A stretch of 64,000 nucleotides of DNA from JAJDFU01 sp964641965 (GCA_964641965.1 CAZXLD010000010.1:45859-109858), one strand, 5' to 3'; positions 25,037 to 33,549 are shown, numbered from the stretch's first letter. Notes: generated by a model not told the origin, from the letters alone. Numbers and translations are program-made.

Positions 25037-25883
25037 CGTCTTTTCTTTTTAATTTTTTGAGGGCATCGGAGCGAATGTTGCGAACTTCTTTAGCAAAACT
25101 GCTATCCGGGTAACGCGCTAAAAATTCAGTGGAGCGCTCCAATACATCCTGAAAACGTTTTTCTTTCTTAAGGAGTACACTATTCTCTGCCATCAAGTTG
25201 GCTGACTTGATGATGTAGTACAAAATTTCTGAAGCATTATCTGTATCCGGAAAATCTTTCAAAAGATTCTCCAAGCTATGCATAGCAGCCTGGTAATTTC
25301 GAGTATTGAAATACATTTTACCTTCCTCAAAGCCCTTCTTTTCCAACTTACCCCGAAGTTCATCAATAAGACGGTTGCAGGTTTCAACTCGTTCGCTATT
25401 TGGAAACGTATTAACAAACAATTGAAATCCATCAATAGCCTCCAGCGTGCTGGATTGATCTAATCGAAACGATGGAGACATTTGATAATTTGAAAAGGCA
25501 GCCATAAAATCCGCCTCCTCCCGCTTGGTACTGATCGAATACGTATCTGAGAAATTCTTGAAGTAATACGAAGCAGTCAGGTATTGCTTCAAATAGTAGT
25601 AGGTGTAGGCGTAGTTAAAATAGATCTCTTCTGATTCCGGTTTACCTCTGTATGGCCCCACTACCAATTCGTAGAGGGTTTGTGCTTTTTGATACTGCTT
25701 TTGCTCGTAATATTTATTTGCAGCTTTATAAATCCGGGCAGGATCGCCACTTTGCCTGGCTGCCTCGAACGGACTCTTACACCCGGTTGCCAGTAGCATG
25801 GCGAAAGCACCAATGATAAATACGCCCTGGGGGTAACTTTCTTTTTTCAATACCGGCAAATACGTTAAAAAGCTGATTTTCAT
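24996..25883 (-). CDS. bamD: Outer-membrane assembly lipoprotein BamD
   Basis: 295 residues from ATG 25883, immediately after a consensus promoter. The longer frame to 25940 would read through that promoter and is rejected. The N-terminus has a somewhat long lipoprotein signal ending LLATGC. The chain is a set of TPR repeats (AANKYYEQKQYQKAQTLYEL, EEIYFNYAYTYYYLKQYLTA, NYQAAMHSLENLLKDFPDTD), the BamD/YfiO family, which works with BamA to fold outer-membrane proteins. The last 14 codons overlap rpoZ. First gene of a six-gene minus-strand block. Confidence 0.9.
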   Translation of the reverse strand: MKISFLTYLPVLKKESYPQGVFIIGAFAMLLATGCKSPFEAARQSGDPARIYKAANKYYEQKQYQKAQTLYELVVGPYRGKPESEEIYFNYAYTYYYLKQYLTASYYFKNFSDTYSISTKREEADFMAAFSNYQMSPSFRLDQSSTLEAIDGFQLFVNTFPNSERVETCNRLIDELRGKLEKKGFEEGKMYFNTRNYQAAMHSLENLLKDFPDTDNASEILYYIIKSANLMAENSVLLKKEKRFQDVLERSTEFLARYPDSSFAKEVRNIRSDALKKLKRKDDDGYQEQSARARS

Positions 25884-25890
25884 AGGCGTG

Positions 25891-25920
25891 CAAAGATAAA
25901 GGAAATGATTTGATTGGCAA
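25891..25920 (-). promoter_or_regulatory. Bacteroidota-type promoter of the bamD operon
   Basis: On the minus strand, TTTG/TTG (TTG at 25920-25918) is followed after 19 nt by TATCTTTG (25898-25891), a perfect match to the -33/-7 consensus TTG-N19-TAnnTTTG. The ATG of bamD comes 7 nt after the -7 element, which predicts a leaderless or nearly leaderless transcript. Confidence 0.75.
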
Positions 25921-26070
25921 AGTTGAAAATAATCAACCAAGACTCACAGGGTCTGGGTAAAAGATCCGTTTCCATCGGCTAGGGTTGGTTGAGCCTTTTA
26001 TTCTTTTGGAGGCTTGTCGGTATCCATCTTTTCTTTATTTCTTTGATGGATTATAGACCTGGTGGACCCT

Positions 26071-26994
26071 ATGCGGCTGGAAGATTTCAGAATCTACTAC
26101 AACAAACAGATTTATCCGGAGCTGCTTCGCATGGAGCATCGCAGAAAGCGATTATTATGGCTATTGGGTACCTCCATGCTCGCCCTACTCCTGATTGGGG
26201 GGTTCCTTATCTATGTCAAGTTATTTGTCTTGACTGCATTTGTAGCCCTTCCCATTATTTTCTATGTCTCTTATTTATTGCATCGGATTCGAAAGTTTCG
26301 ACTCACCTTTAAACCCAGGATCATGGCCTTAATCCTGGACTTTATTGATGACGACAGCAATATCGGAACACTCTCCTACCAAGCAGATCGTATGATCGAG
26401 AAAAAGGTATTTCAAGAAAGCCAAATCTTTTCCAGTTCTGCCCCCTATTACACTGGAGAAGATTTTATCAGCGGTAAAATTGGCCACACTCCTTTTTCCC
26501 TAAGCGAATTGCGTGTTGCAGAGAACTCTTTGGTGAAAAATGAAAAAAAAGATGTGTTTAGGGGGGTTTTTCTCAAAGCAACCTTCCCAGATTTTGCCAA
26601 GGGGCATATCCAGGTATGGCCTAGGAACCAGCGACAATATTTAATGCGGGCGATCAAATCATTTACCCGAAAGGGAGGTGATCCCGTTGATCATGAAATT
26701 ATGAACCAGGAGTTCAGAGCGTTGTTTATCACATATGCCTTGCCTGAAACTCATGTAGCCGGTATTTTGACAGAGCCCATGCAAGAAGAAATTATCAACT
26801 ACTTGCGTGCCACTGGCAAAAACATGTATTTCTCATTTCAGAATCGGGAAATTTATGTTGGTGTCACGGAACCAAAAGACTTGATGGAACCCTATATATA
26901 CAGATCAAATTTGAGTTTTGGCTTGGTCCGCGAGTTTTTTTCCGACACCCTATTATTGTTGAAGATTGTAGAAGAATTTGACCGTACCCACTAA
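26071..26994 (+). CDS. DUF3137 membrane protein
   Basis: 307 residues from ATG 26071; an in-frame GTG three codons earlier is possible. Two close membrane helices (LLGTSMLALLLIGGFLIYV and LTAFVALPIIFYVSYLL) near residues 30-80 are followed by a soluble domain with FSLSELRVAENS, GVFLKATFPDF and MYFSFQNREIYVGV, the DUF3137 pattern. Function unknown. It is divergent from bamD and may be co-transcribed with the TraB/GumN gene 24 nt downstream. Confidence 0.75.
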   Translation: MRLEDFRIYYNKQIYPELLRMEHRRKRLLWLLGTSMLALLLIGGFLIYVKLFVLTAFVALPIIFYVSYLLHRIRKFRLTFKPRIMALILDFIDDDSNIGTLSYQADRMIEKKVFQESQIFSSSAPYYTGEDFISGKIGHTPFSLSELRVAENSLVKNEKKDVFRGVFLKATFPDFAKGHIQVWPRNQRQYLMRAIKSFTRKGGDPVDHEIMNQEFRALFITYALPETHVAGILTEPMQEEIINYLRATGKNMYFSFQNREIYVGVTEPKDLMEPYIYRSNLSFGLVREFFSDTLLLLKIVEEFDRTH

Positions 26995-27018
26995 ACCATT
27001 TCGAAAAAATATTGAAGC

Positions 27019-27939
27019 ATGAAAGCAATGCGCTCTTTAGTAGTGGTTTTGTTCATAGCCACCTTTTCTATTTCAATCCAAGCTCAGGAAAAGCTGGCGA
27101 ATGCCCTGCTTTGGGAAATAGTTAGTCCTGATTCGGAAAGTTCATCCTACCTCTTTGGTACTATCCACATGATCGAACGGGAGGATTTCTTTTTATGCGA
27201 GCCGTTGAAAACTGCCATTGTGGATGCTGACAAGGTGGTTTTTGAAATCAACATGGAGTCCATGGACGATATGAGTGTCATGATGGGCATGTTGATGAAT
27301 GCTTTTATGGCTAATGATACTTCGCTTCAGGACTTACTCAGTGAGGAGGAATTCCGAATGGTAGAAGAACATTTCGCCCAGATGGGGCTACCCATGCTAT
27401 TCCTTCAACGAATAAAGCCCCTCTTTCTTTCTGCGCTTGCGGGCAATGATTTCAACTTTTCAGAAGGGAACCCACTTGCCGACGGAAGCACCGTCTCTTA
27501 TGAAATGGAAATCATGAAGGTAGCCCAGGAACATGACAAATCGTTTGACGGACTTGAATCGGTGGAATTTCAAATGAGCGTTTTCGACAGTATACCCTAC
27601 CAGGCTCAGGCCAAAATGCTTGTCGAAAGCATTAAGGGAACTTCAAGTGAGGGTACCAATGAGCTGGATTCCCTTGTGCAGCTTTACAAAGCCCAAGATT
27701 TGAACGAGATGGAAAAGATGTTTCAATCCGATCAATCTGGATTGGGGTCTTACGAGGACTTATTGCTCAATACGCGCAATCGGAATTGGATACCGATCAT
27801 GAAAAAGATGATGGAATCCGGATCCATCCTATTTGCAGTGGGTGCCGGCCATCTGGTAGGAGACAATGGCGTTATCCGACTTTTGGAAGCGGAAGGTTTT
27901 ACCCTTACTCCCGTCCCATTTTCCTGGCCCGATAATTAA
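27019..27939 (+). CDS. TraB/GumN family protein
   Basis: 306 residues with a signal peptide (ISIQAQ). The TraB/GumN (Tiki-like) family is seen in YLFGTIHMI near residue 43, FEINMES, and the C-terminal FAVGAGHLVGDNGVIRLL with EAEGFTLTPV. The two GTIH/GAGH motifs hold residues proposed to bind metal in the related Tiki proteases; activity of bacterial members is mostly unproven. Likely periplasmic or surface-exposed. Confidence 0.85.
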   Translation: MKAMRSLVVVLFIATFSISIQAQEKLANALLWEIVSPDSESSSYLFGTIHMIEREDFFLCEPLKTAIVDADKVVFEINMESMDDMSVMMGMLMNAFMANDTSLQDLLSEEEFRMVEEHFAQMGLPMLFLQRIKPLFLSALAGNDFNFSEGNPLADGSTVSYEMEIMKVAQEHDKSFDGLESVEFQMSVFDSIPYQAQAKMLVESIKGTSSEGTNELDSLVQLYKAQDLNEMEKMFQSDQSGLGSYEDLLLNTRNRNWIPIMKKMMESGSILFAVGAGHLVGDNGVIRLLEAEGFTLTPVPFSWPDN

Positions 27940-28067
27940 ACACGAGAAAGCTAATGATCTCCGTTTGAACTAACTGGTATCCAGAACAATTAAGCTTGGA
28001 TCGCATTCTATTTTAAAGCAGTGACACCGTACTGCCTTTCGTGTAAGTAAAGTTCAACCTTCCTACC

Positions 28068-28277
28068 ATGTTTAATTATAAAACCTACTCAGCCTGGATT
28101 TTCGCCGGTTTACTTTTTCTGGTAGGTCTTCTTATCGTGTGGCCCAATGCGTGGTTAGCCATGCTCAGTATGGCGCTACTGCCTTTTTTTGTAGGTTTCC
28201 AGGTAGTGGCTGTCCTGAAGAGTAAAGACGCTAATCAAGGGCGCTTTTCCGATGAGCAATGGTATGAAAATCCATGA
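28068..28277 (+). CDS. Small two-helix membrane protein
   Basis: 69 residues: a short N-terminus, two hydrophobic helices (WIFAGLLFLVGLLIVW and WLAMLSMALLPFFVGFQVVAVL) and a charged tail (SKDANQGRFSDEQWYENP). No family recognised. It opens the stress island, 213 nt before the first universal stress gene and on the same strand. The coding reading rests on its clear membrane pattern and good start; moderate certainty. Confidence 0.6.
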   Translation: MFNYKTYSAWIFAGLLFLVGLLIVWPNAWLAMLSMALLPFFVGFQVVAVLKSKDANQGRFSDEQWYENP

Positions 28278-28423
28278 AGATTGAAGTTATCGGTACCCAC
28301 CTATTTAATTTCGACAGACAAGTTTGGTCATCTCAATAACAGCTTACCCTCCCAGGTCCGTCAGGCATAATAGGTTCATAGAAGAATGCCAAACTACCTC
28401 CTGACTATTATCATGTTGGCAAA

Positions 28424-28437
28424 TTGATGATGATCAA
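28424..28437 (+). promoter_or_regulatory. FixK/FNR-type box upstream of the first universal stress gene
   Basis: TTGAT-GATG-ATCAA is an exact match to the FNR/FixK consensus TTGAT-N4-ATCAA. Its centre (28430.5) is about 42 nt before the start point predicted from a -7-like TACCTTAC at 28460-28467, the usual place for a class II activator site. The ATG is at 28491. Confidence 0.65.
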
Positions 28438-28490
28438 TTCATACAAGATTATTCAAGCATACCTTACTCTGAACTCAAATCTCAAAAGGT

Positions 28491-29435
28491 ATGCGTACTT
28501 CCGCTTCAAAACTGAAAAACAAGCCTTTAGAATGGGATGGGTTCAAGGTTAAAAATGCCCTGGCAGGGCTCGAGCTTGGACCTAGCGACCATCCCATGCT
28601 TGATTACCTGGATTTTATTTCTACCATGGTTCCTATTGGTCAGTTGAACCTGGCTCATATAGTACCGAAAGTTCGGCTTTTCAGCAGTCCGGATGAAGAA
28701 CTCAGTTTCTTCGAAGAAAACTATCAGCGAACAGACGAATTGACCGAGCAAATTCGCCAAAAAATTTCAGGCTGGTCCTTTTCCAATCGAATTCCTCAGC
28801 TCAATTATCATATATCCATTGGAAATCCATTGGAGGAACTATTGCATCAAGCGAGCGATATCAGGCCTGATCTGGTCATCATCGGACAACGATCTACCAA
28901 AAAACACCATGGCATCCTAGCTAAAAATTTTGCTCGTAAAGTGAAAAGCAATGCCTTGGTCATTCCTGAAAACACTCCACATTCATTATCCCATATTTTG
29001 GTGCCTATCGATTTTTCCAAATATGCGCTCCAAGCCTTACGCCTAGCGCTGGATATCCGTAAAGGTCAACATGGCGCAACAAAAATTAGCTGCCTGCATG
29101 TATTTGACCTACCAGCAATCCCCATGGACCGCCGCAGATCCAGAGCAGAAGTCGAATCGGTATTAAAACAAGACCGGGAAGCAGCCTTCTCTGCCTTTAT
29201 TCGGGATCATTTTCCAGAAGAGGCCGATGACCTACAGCTGGTTCTTCAGCAGAAATCAACTAAGCCCATTGCACATTATATTCACCATTTTGCAGAAGAG
29301 AATCAGATAGACTTAACGGTTATGGGTGCCATGGGGCATTCAAAAGTCGAATTGCTTTTAATGGGTAGCGTAACAGAAAAGTACCTTTCCCTGAATCAGC
29401 AAATACCTACTTTAATTGTTAAGCAGTACCATTAA
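28491..29435 (+). CDS. Tandem universal stress protein (two UspA domains)
   Basis: 314 residues, two UspA-like alpha/beta domains. The first (about 1-155) has a degenerate nucleotide loop (GQRSTKKHHGILAKN). The second (about 160-314) opens with HILVPIDFSKYALQAL and keeps the full ATP motif G-2X-G-9X-G-S as GAMGHSKVELLLMGS. So one ATP-binding and one non-binding half are expected. Cytoplasmic; no signal. Usp proteins help cells survive starvation or low oxygen, by mechanisms that are not uniform. Probably co-transcribed with the next Usp gene (9-nt gap) from the promoter carrying the FNR-type box. Confidence 0.88.
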   Translation: MRTSASKLKNKPLEWDGFKVKNALAGLELGPSDHPMLDYLDFISTMVPIGQLNLAHIVPKVRLFSSPDEELSFFEENYQRTDELTEQIRQKISGWSFSNRIPQLNYHISIGNPLEELLHQASDIRPDLVIIGQRSTKKHHGILAKNFARKVKSNALVIPENTPHSLSHILVPIDFSKYALQALRLALDIRKGQHGATKISCLHVFDLPAIPMDRRRSRAEVESVLKQDREAAFSAFIRDHFPEEADDLQLVLQQKSTKPIAHYIHHFAEENQIDLTVMGAMGHSKVELLLMGSVTEKYLSLNQQIPTLIVKQYH

Positions 29436-29444
29436 CAACGACCT

Positions 29445-30251
29445 ATGAAGAAGATTTTATTCCCCACAGATTTTTCAACCTGTGCGTCCAATGCGTTTGT
29501 TTATACCCAGCAACTAGCCCGAAAACTCCGGGCAGATGTCGACTTGATCTCCATTTTTAATTTACCGGTAAGTGACGCGAGTAGTGTCCCACCCGATTTT
29601 ATCCAGGAGATGCTGGATGAAAAGCGAAGTGCTATATATAATCAGCTGGATGCATTCGCCAAGGAATATCCCTCCGCTACTACCGGTGAGCTCATTGCGG
29701 AGTACGGAGTTTTTGTTTATCAAGAGGTGACCGACAAAGCCAGGGATCAGCAGTATGACCTGATCGCCATGGGTACAAAAGGTGAACACAATGCCATAGA
29801 AAAGCTGATGGGAAGTGTAACCTCCCAAATGATGATGCATGCCAGTTCCCCTGTGCTTGCTATCCCTGAACATGCCGGTTACCGCCCCATCAAGCGAATT
29901 GCTTTCGCTACCGATTTTTTCCCGGATCAGAAAGAGGCAATCCAGCAACTGACCACCTTTGCCAAAAACTTGTCTGCTCAAATCGAATATGTCCATATTG
30001 ATACCAGTGGGAATGGACAGACCCTTGAGGGCAGACGGGAAGAAGTAATGCGTAAATATGGGTATAGCCAGTTCACTTTAATTCAAAACAAGTCCCTTTT
30101 TGAAGGAATTGAAGACTATTTGGTAAAGAATAGTATCGATTTATTGGCTCTTTTCATTCCAAAACGAAAGCTATTTGAACGACTCTTTCACAATAGCTTT
30201 AGTAAAAAAATGGCCTTTCACAGCAAGATTCCTCTCCTTTCCTTCCGTTAG
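29445..30251 (+). CDS. Tandem universal stress protein
   Basis: 268 residues. The first UspA domain begins MKKILFPTDFSTCASNA and has an intact ATP motif GTKGEHNAIEKLMGS; the second begins RIAFATDFFPDQKEA but ends without such a motif (ALFIPKRKLFERLF). This is the reverse order of the preceding gene, where the second half is intact. A hairpin at 30287-30319 follows the stop. Confidence 0.9.
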   Translation: MKKILFPTDFSTCASNAFVYTQQLARKLRADVDLISIFNLPVSDASSVPPDFIQEMLDEKRSAIYNQLDAFAKEYPSATTGELIAEYGVFVYQEVTDKARDQQYDLIAMGTKGEHNAIEKLMGSVTSQMMMHASSPVLAIPEHAGYRPIKRIAFATDFFPDQKEAIQQLTTFAKNLSAQIEYVHIDTSGNGQTLEGRREEVMRKYGYSQFTLIQNKSLFEGIEDYLVKNSIDLLALFIPKRKLFERLFHNSFSKKMAFHSKIPLLSFR

Positions 30252-30286
30252 GATTTTTTTATCGAAAAGGTAGCTTCAGAAAAGGT

Positions 30287-30319
30287 CAGCCTCCTTACTC
30301 AAAAAGGTGAAGGAGGCTG
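30287..30319. terminator. Hairpin between convergent Usp and CBS genes, weak terminator
   Basis: CAGCCTCCTT (30287-30296) pairs with AAGGAGGCTG (30310-30319). No T-run follows on the plus strand, so termination here would be weak or factor-assisted. Confidence 0.45.
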
Positions 30320-30391
30320 CTATCCAAATATCCTGACCTATATGAATGCTCTATGAAGGTGCATTGAGCCAGTACTATCGATAGTAGAAGC

Positions 30392-30841
30392 TCAACTCTG
30401 CTTAAGTAATTTTGGAGGTTTAGCAAAGGCACATGCCAGCAAATCAAATGGGGTTATCATTCCCAGTAGATTATTTTGGCGATCCACTACCGGGAGCGCA
30501 TGAAAGAGGTTCTCCTTAAAAATAGTGGCCACCAGTTCGAGGGTATCGCCTGGCTGCACACTTATGACTGGTGAGGACATGATTTCCTCGACCAGGATAG
30601 ACCGAAATACACTCTCGTTATAGACCTCGCTTCCACGAGTTTTGAAAATGGTAAAGCCGTGTAGCAATTTAGCGTAATCCGATTTGCTCACCATGCCAAC
30701 GACCTTCCCATTATCTATTACTGGCAAATGATGAAAAGCATTTGACTCAAACAGTTCTTTTGCCTTAAGCATAGGATCTTTAGGAGAAAGAAATACGACC
30801 TCTTTGGTCATATGGTCCTGTACCAATTCATTGCCAACCAT
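30392..30841 (-). CDS. CBS-pair protein
   Basis: 149 residues from ATG 30841, 13 nt after the neighbouring CBS gene; a TTG at 30871 would overlap that gene. Two CBS motifs fill the protein: VQDHMTKEVVFLSPKDPMLK...FHHLPVIDNGKVVGMVSKSDY and VEEIMSSPVISVQPGDTLEL...FHALPVVDRQNNLLGMITPFDL. A CBS pair (Bateman module) usually binds AMP/ATP or related nucleotides; no enzyme is attached. With Usp genes on both sides it may sense energy state. Confidence 0.87.
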   Translation of the reverse strand: MVGNELVQDHMTKEVVFLSPKDPMLKAKELFESNAFHHLPVIDNGKVVGMVSKSDYAKLLHGFTIFKTRGSEVYNESVFRSILVEEIMSSPVISVQPGDTLELVATIFKENLFHALPVVDRQNNLLGMITPFDLLACAFAKPPKLLKQS

Positions 30842-30854
30842 GACACTTCGAGAT

Positions 30855-31292
30855 TCAATGTTGTTCTTCAATAGGAGATTGAAAACCGTATGCCAGCAGA
30901 TCGTGGGTAGTTACAAGACCTACCAATCGATCATCCTCCTTAATAGGTAAGGCGTGAAACTCATTCGCCAGGAAAATATCCGCTGCAAGACCAACCGTAT
31001 CGTCCGGGTCTAGCGACAGGGGCTGCGGGGTCATCAGATCCATAGCTTCCAATTGTTGGATCATTCTTTCGGCTTCTTGTTTTCCATCTAAGGTTTGATT
31101 CAACAGGTAGGCAATGCGGTAGAAATCTTCTCGGCTTATGATGCCTTGGAGGCGGTCTGCCTTGTCTACCACCGGAAGGTGATGAAAGCTATTTTTTTCA
31201 AATATTTCCTTGATCTGGGTACTCGTTGCCGTTTTTTCAACCGTTACCAAATCCGTTGTCATAATCTCTCGAAGGGGAATATTCGGACGCAT
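30855..31292 (-). CDS. CBS-pair protein
   Basis: 145 residues; two CBS motifs, REIMTTDLVTVEKTATS...FHHLPVVDKADRLQGIISREDF and AMDLMTPQPLSLDPDD...FHALPIKEDDRLVGLVTTHDL. It is a close paralogue of the downstream CBS protein, and the two form an operon. The 258-bp upstream region carries an FNR-type box at 31438-31451. Confidence 0.87.
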   Translation of the reverse strand: MRPNIPLREIMTTDLVTVEKTATSTQIKEIFEKNSFHHLPVVDKADRLQGIISREDFYRIAYLLNQTLDGKQEAERMIQQLEAMDLMTPQPLSLDPDDTVGLAADIFLANEFHALPIKEDDRLVGLVTTHDLLAYGFQSPIEEQH

Positions 31293-31437
31293 AACATTAC
31301 CATTTAGAAGTGTACGAATTGGACTAACTAAAGTTGCCTATTAGCCAATTGAAAAATTAACCTCAGATCTCTCGCAACCGGCAAGAACCTCTGTTTTGCA
31401 ACTATTTTAAAACTATTTGAAATAAGGGTTTGCCTGA

Positions 31438-31451
31438 ATGATATTGATCAT
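31438..31451 (-). promoter_or_regulatory. FNR/FixK-like box upstream of the CBS operon
   Basis: ATGAT-ATTG-ATCAT has perfect arms around the TGA-N6-TCA core of CRP/FNR-family sites. On the minus strand a -7-like TAGTTTTA lies at 31415-31408, which puts the box centre about 42-43 nt before the predicted start point. The first CBS ATG is at 31292. Confidence 0.55.
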
Positions 31452-31550
31452 CAAACCGAGCGAGATCTGTCAAGGTGATGCCTATTGAGTTCTACTGAGA
31501 ACCCAACTCCAACCTACGGATAAATCAAAAGCCCAATTTTGACGGATTCC

Positions 31551-32351
31551 TTATTCAGACAGGAACAACATGGGAAGCATAGCGGCAAAAAGACCTTGGG
31601 AAGTCGTACTTAGATTTAGCGTTTTATCAATAAAGCTTTGTTTATGCCGTACCATACACAACAGCCCTGCATCCTGGTCTTTACTAAAAGCAAGGATACT
31701 TTCTAAAATACTGCCATTCTCCTGAGGTTCATGAAAGTAACTGACCGATGGCAACTCAGCGAGTTCTTGCTCCAGAGCTGGTGCAGCGTGATCACCGGTA
31801 TCTTTATGGTATACCCAAAGTTTGGAATTATATGCTTTCGCGAGCGCGAAAAAGGGTTTTAAGGTCTCTACAGTCTCGAACTTCAGGTCATCCACTGCAA
31901 GGACGATGGTATCCATGGGTTTGTAATCAAAATCTTCGGGTATGGCCAGGATGGGTACCTTAGTTTGCTTAAGTACTTTGTTGGTGAAACTGCCTTCCAC
32001 CATTTCCAGGAATCCGGATACTCCGGTTGTACCAAAAACAGCGAGGTCGAAGTCTTCTTTATTAACCATTTCCTTGATCACTTCCACCGTGTTACCCCTG
32101 ACCACTCGAGTATGTATACCTTCATCTGAATCTAACCCCTTGACTAGTTCTGTTTTCCAATTTGCAATCCGTCGGTTGGCATCTTCCTCCATAATTCGGT
32201 CCAGCGACTTGAGCATACTGGCAGTTGACCTAGTTTCATAGGTATGCACCAATGTGATATCAGCTTGCAAGAGTCTATGAAATTCTCTTAGGTAGGGAAG
32301 TGTCTTTTGGCTGGCTCGAGAAAAATCGGTGGGTGAAAATATCTTTTTCAT
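31551..32351 (-). CDS. Tandem universal stress protein
   Basis: 266 residues. It begins MKKIFSPTDFSRASQKT, and the first domain has the intact ATP motif GTTGVSGFLEMVEGS with KVPILAIPED after it. The second domain (TIVLAVDDLKFETVE onward) lacks the motif (LLCMVRHKQSFIDKT). It lies 73 nt downstream of the Usp-thioredoxin fusion on the same strand, so the two may form an operon. Confidence 0.89.
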   Translation of the reverse strand: MKKIFSPTDFSRASQKTLPYLREFHRLLQADITLVHTYETRSTASMLKSLDRIMEEDANRRIANWKTELVKGLDSDEGIHTRVVRGNTVEVIKEMVNKEDFDLAVFGTTGVSGFLEMVEGSFTNKVLKQTKVPILAIPEDFDYKPMDTIVLAVDDLKFETVETLKPFFALAKAYNSKLWVYHKDTGDHAAPALEQELAELPSVSYFHEPQENGSILESILAFSKDQDAGLLCMVRHKQSFIDKTLNLSTTSQGLFAAMLPMLFLSE

Positions 32352-32424
32352 AAAAAAGAGCGGATTACCTGAATGGAGTAACAGCGATTTAGAATGATAG
32401 CCAATTTACAACTTCCGGATAAGG

Positions 32425-33549
32425 TCAGGCAGAATTGGGTAAAGAAAAATGTAGGACCAAGAGTGGAATTTTACTGGTAAAGATCATACGATGCGTAGCG
32501 CTTCTGTGCAACAGATCCTGTAGGAAATTGCGATGGGTGGTCGCCATCACCAGTAAATCTGCTTGCTGCTCTTCAGCGTACTGGCTCAATCCCTCGATAA
32601 CGTTCTTGGCTTGAATCGTAACGATCCGAAAGGGAGCCTGGCCATCCAACAGACTTTGGCCCTTCTGGGCTTTACCCAGATGGTAACCATTCACTTCTTT
32701 TTCCTGCACATGGACAAAGTGGATCTCTGCGCCGTAATGAATGGCTAAATCAACCACTTTGGGCCAAACACTCTCTTCACCAGGAAGTAATTTACTGGCG
32801 AATACGATACGCTTGTAGGGCCTAAAGGCTACATCCTGAGGAACCAGTAATACAGGGCAATCAGCCCTCCTCGCTACCGCAGAGGCATGGCTTCCGATCC
32901 GTTCCAGTCGGTTAGCACCTTCACCTGTAGCTCCCAGTACCAGTAGGTCCGTATGCTCTCGCTGAGCGATTTCCCTTAAGGTCTCAACGACTTTCCCACA
33001 TTGCAGTTCCTCTTCTAACTTAATGGTTTTGGCCTCTTTGCCAAACCGGCGGATCCGATCTTGGAGCAATGCTCTCTTTACTTCTAGAAAATCAGAATTC
33101 CCTAAAGATAATTGGCCAAAACTACCGGAAGGGGCCACATGCTGATGCACATGGACCAACCGGACATCGGCTTGGTAGCTTGAAGCTAATGCCATGGAAT
33201 ATCGAAGCGCATTATCTGCTGCTGGGGAAAAATCAGTGGGCACGACCACCCGATTTAACTGAAATCCAATTCTAGGACGAGCAAGAATGGTACCCAGCAC
33301 CAACTTCAAGTCCTCCACACTGGGTACCACTTTCTGAAAAATCACCCGCCCATTAATTACCAGGGCTGGTATTCCCGCAATATCATAGTTGAGCAAATCG
33401 GCCAAGTCGGTCACTTCGGATATCGGATTGGAGATCCGAAGATCTTCCATGGCGCGAACTAAATTAGTTTTGAATAACTGGTGCCGATGAGAGCCAATTC
33501 CCAACAGTTCTAAATGGGCAACAGATCGGCTGAAATTATCTACGGTCAT
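32425..33549 (-). CDS. Cysteine-less thioredoxin-like domain fused to tandem UspA
   Basis: 374 residues. Residues about 10-90 match the small thioredoxin_3 ('redox-active disulfide protein 2') fold: LELLGIG, then helix, VTDLADLLNYDIAGIPALVINGRVIF with the cis-Pro, and VPSVEDLKLVLG. The usual GCxxC loop reads G-S-H-R-H (residues 19-23), so both redox cysteines are gone. Two UspA domains follow: VVVPTDFSPAADNALR with intact ATP motif GATGEGANRLERIGS, and RIVFASKLLPGEES without it. The gene is divergent from the FixL-like kinase, and a TGA-N6-TCA site lies at 33643-33656. The lost cysteines suggest a docking or nucleotide-linked rather than redox role (inference). Confidence 0.82.
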   Translation of the reverse strand: MTVDNFSRSVAHLELLGIGSHRHQLFKTNLVRAMEDLRISNPISEVTDLADLLNYDIAGIPALVINGRVIFQKVVPSVEDLKLVLGTILARPRIGFQLNRVVVPTDFSPAADNALRYSMALASSYQADVRLVHVHQHVAPSGSFGQLSLGNSDFLEVKRALLQDRIRRFGKEAKTIKLEEELQCGKVVETLREIAQREHTDLLVLGATGEGANRLERIGSHASAVARRADCPVLLVPQDVAFRPYKRIVFASKLLPGEESVWPKVVDLAIHYGAEIHFVHVQEKEVNGYHLGKAQKGQSLLDGQAPFRIVTIQAKNVIEGLSQYAEEQQADLLVMATTHRNFLQDLLHRSATHRMIFTSKIPLLVLHFSLPNSA

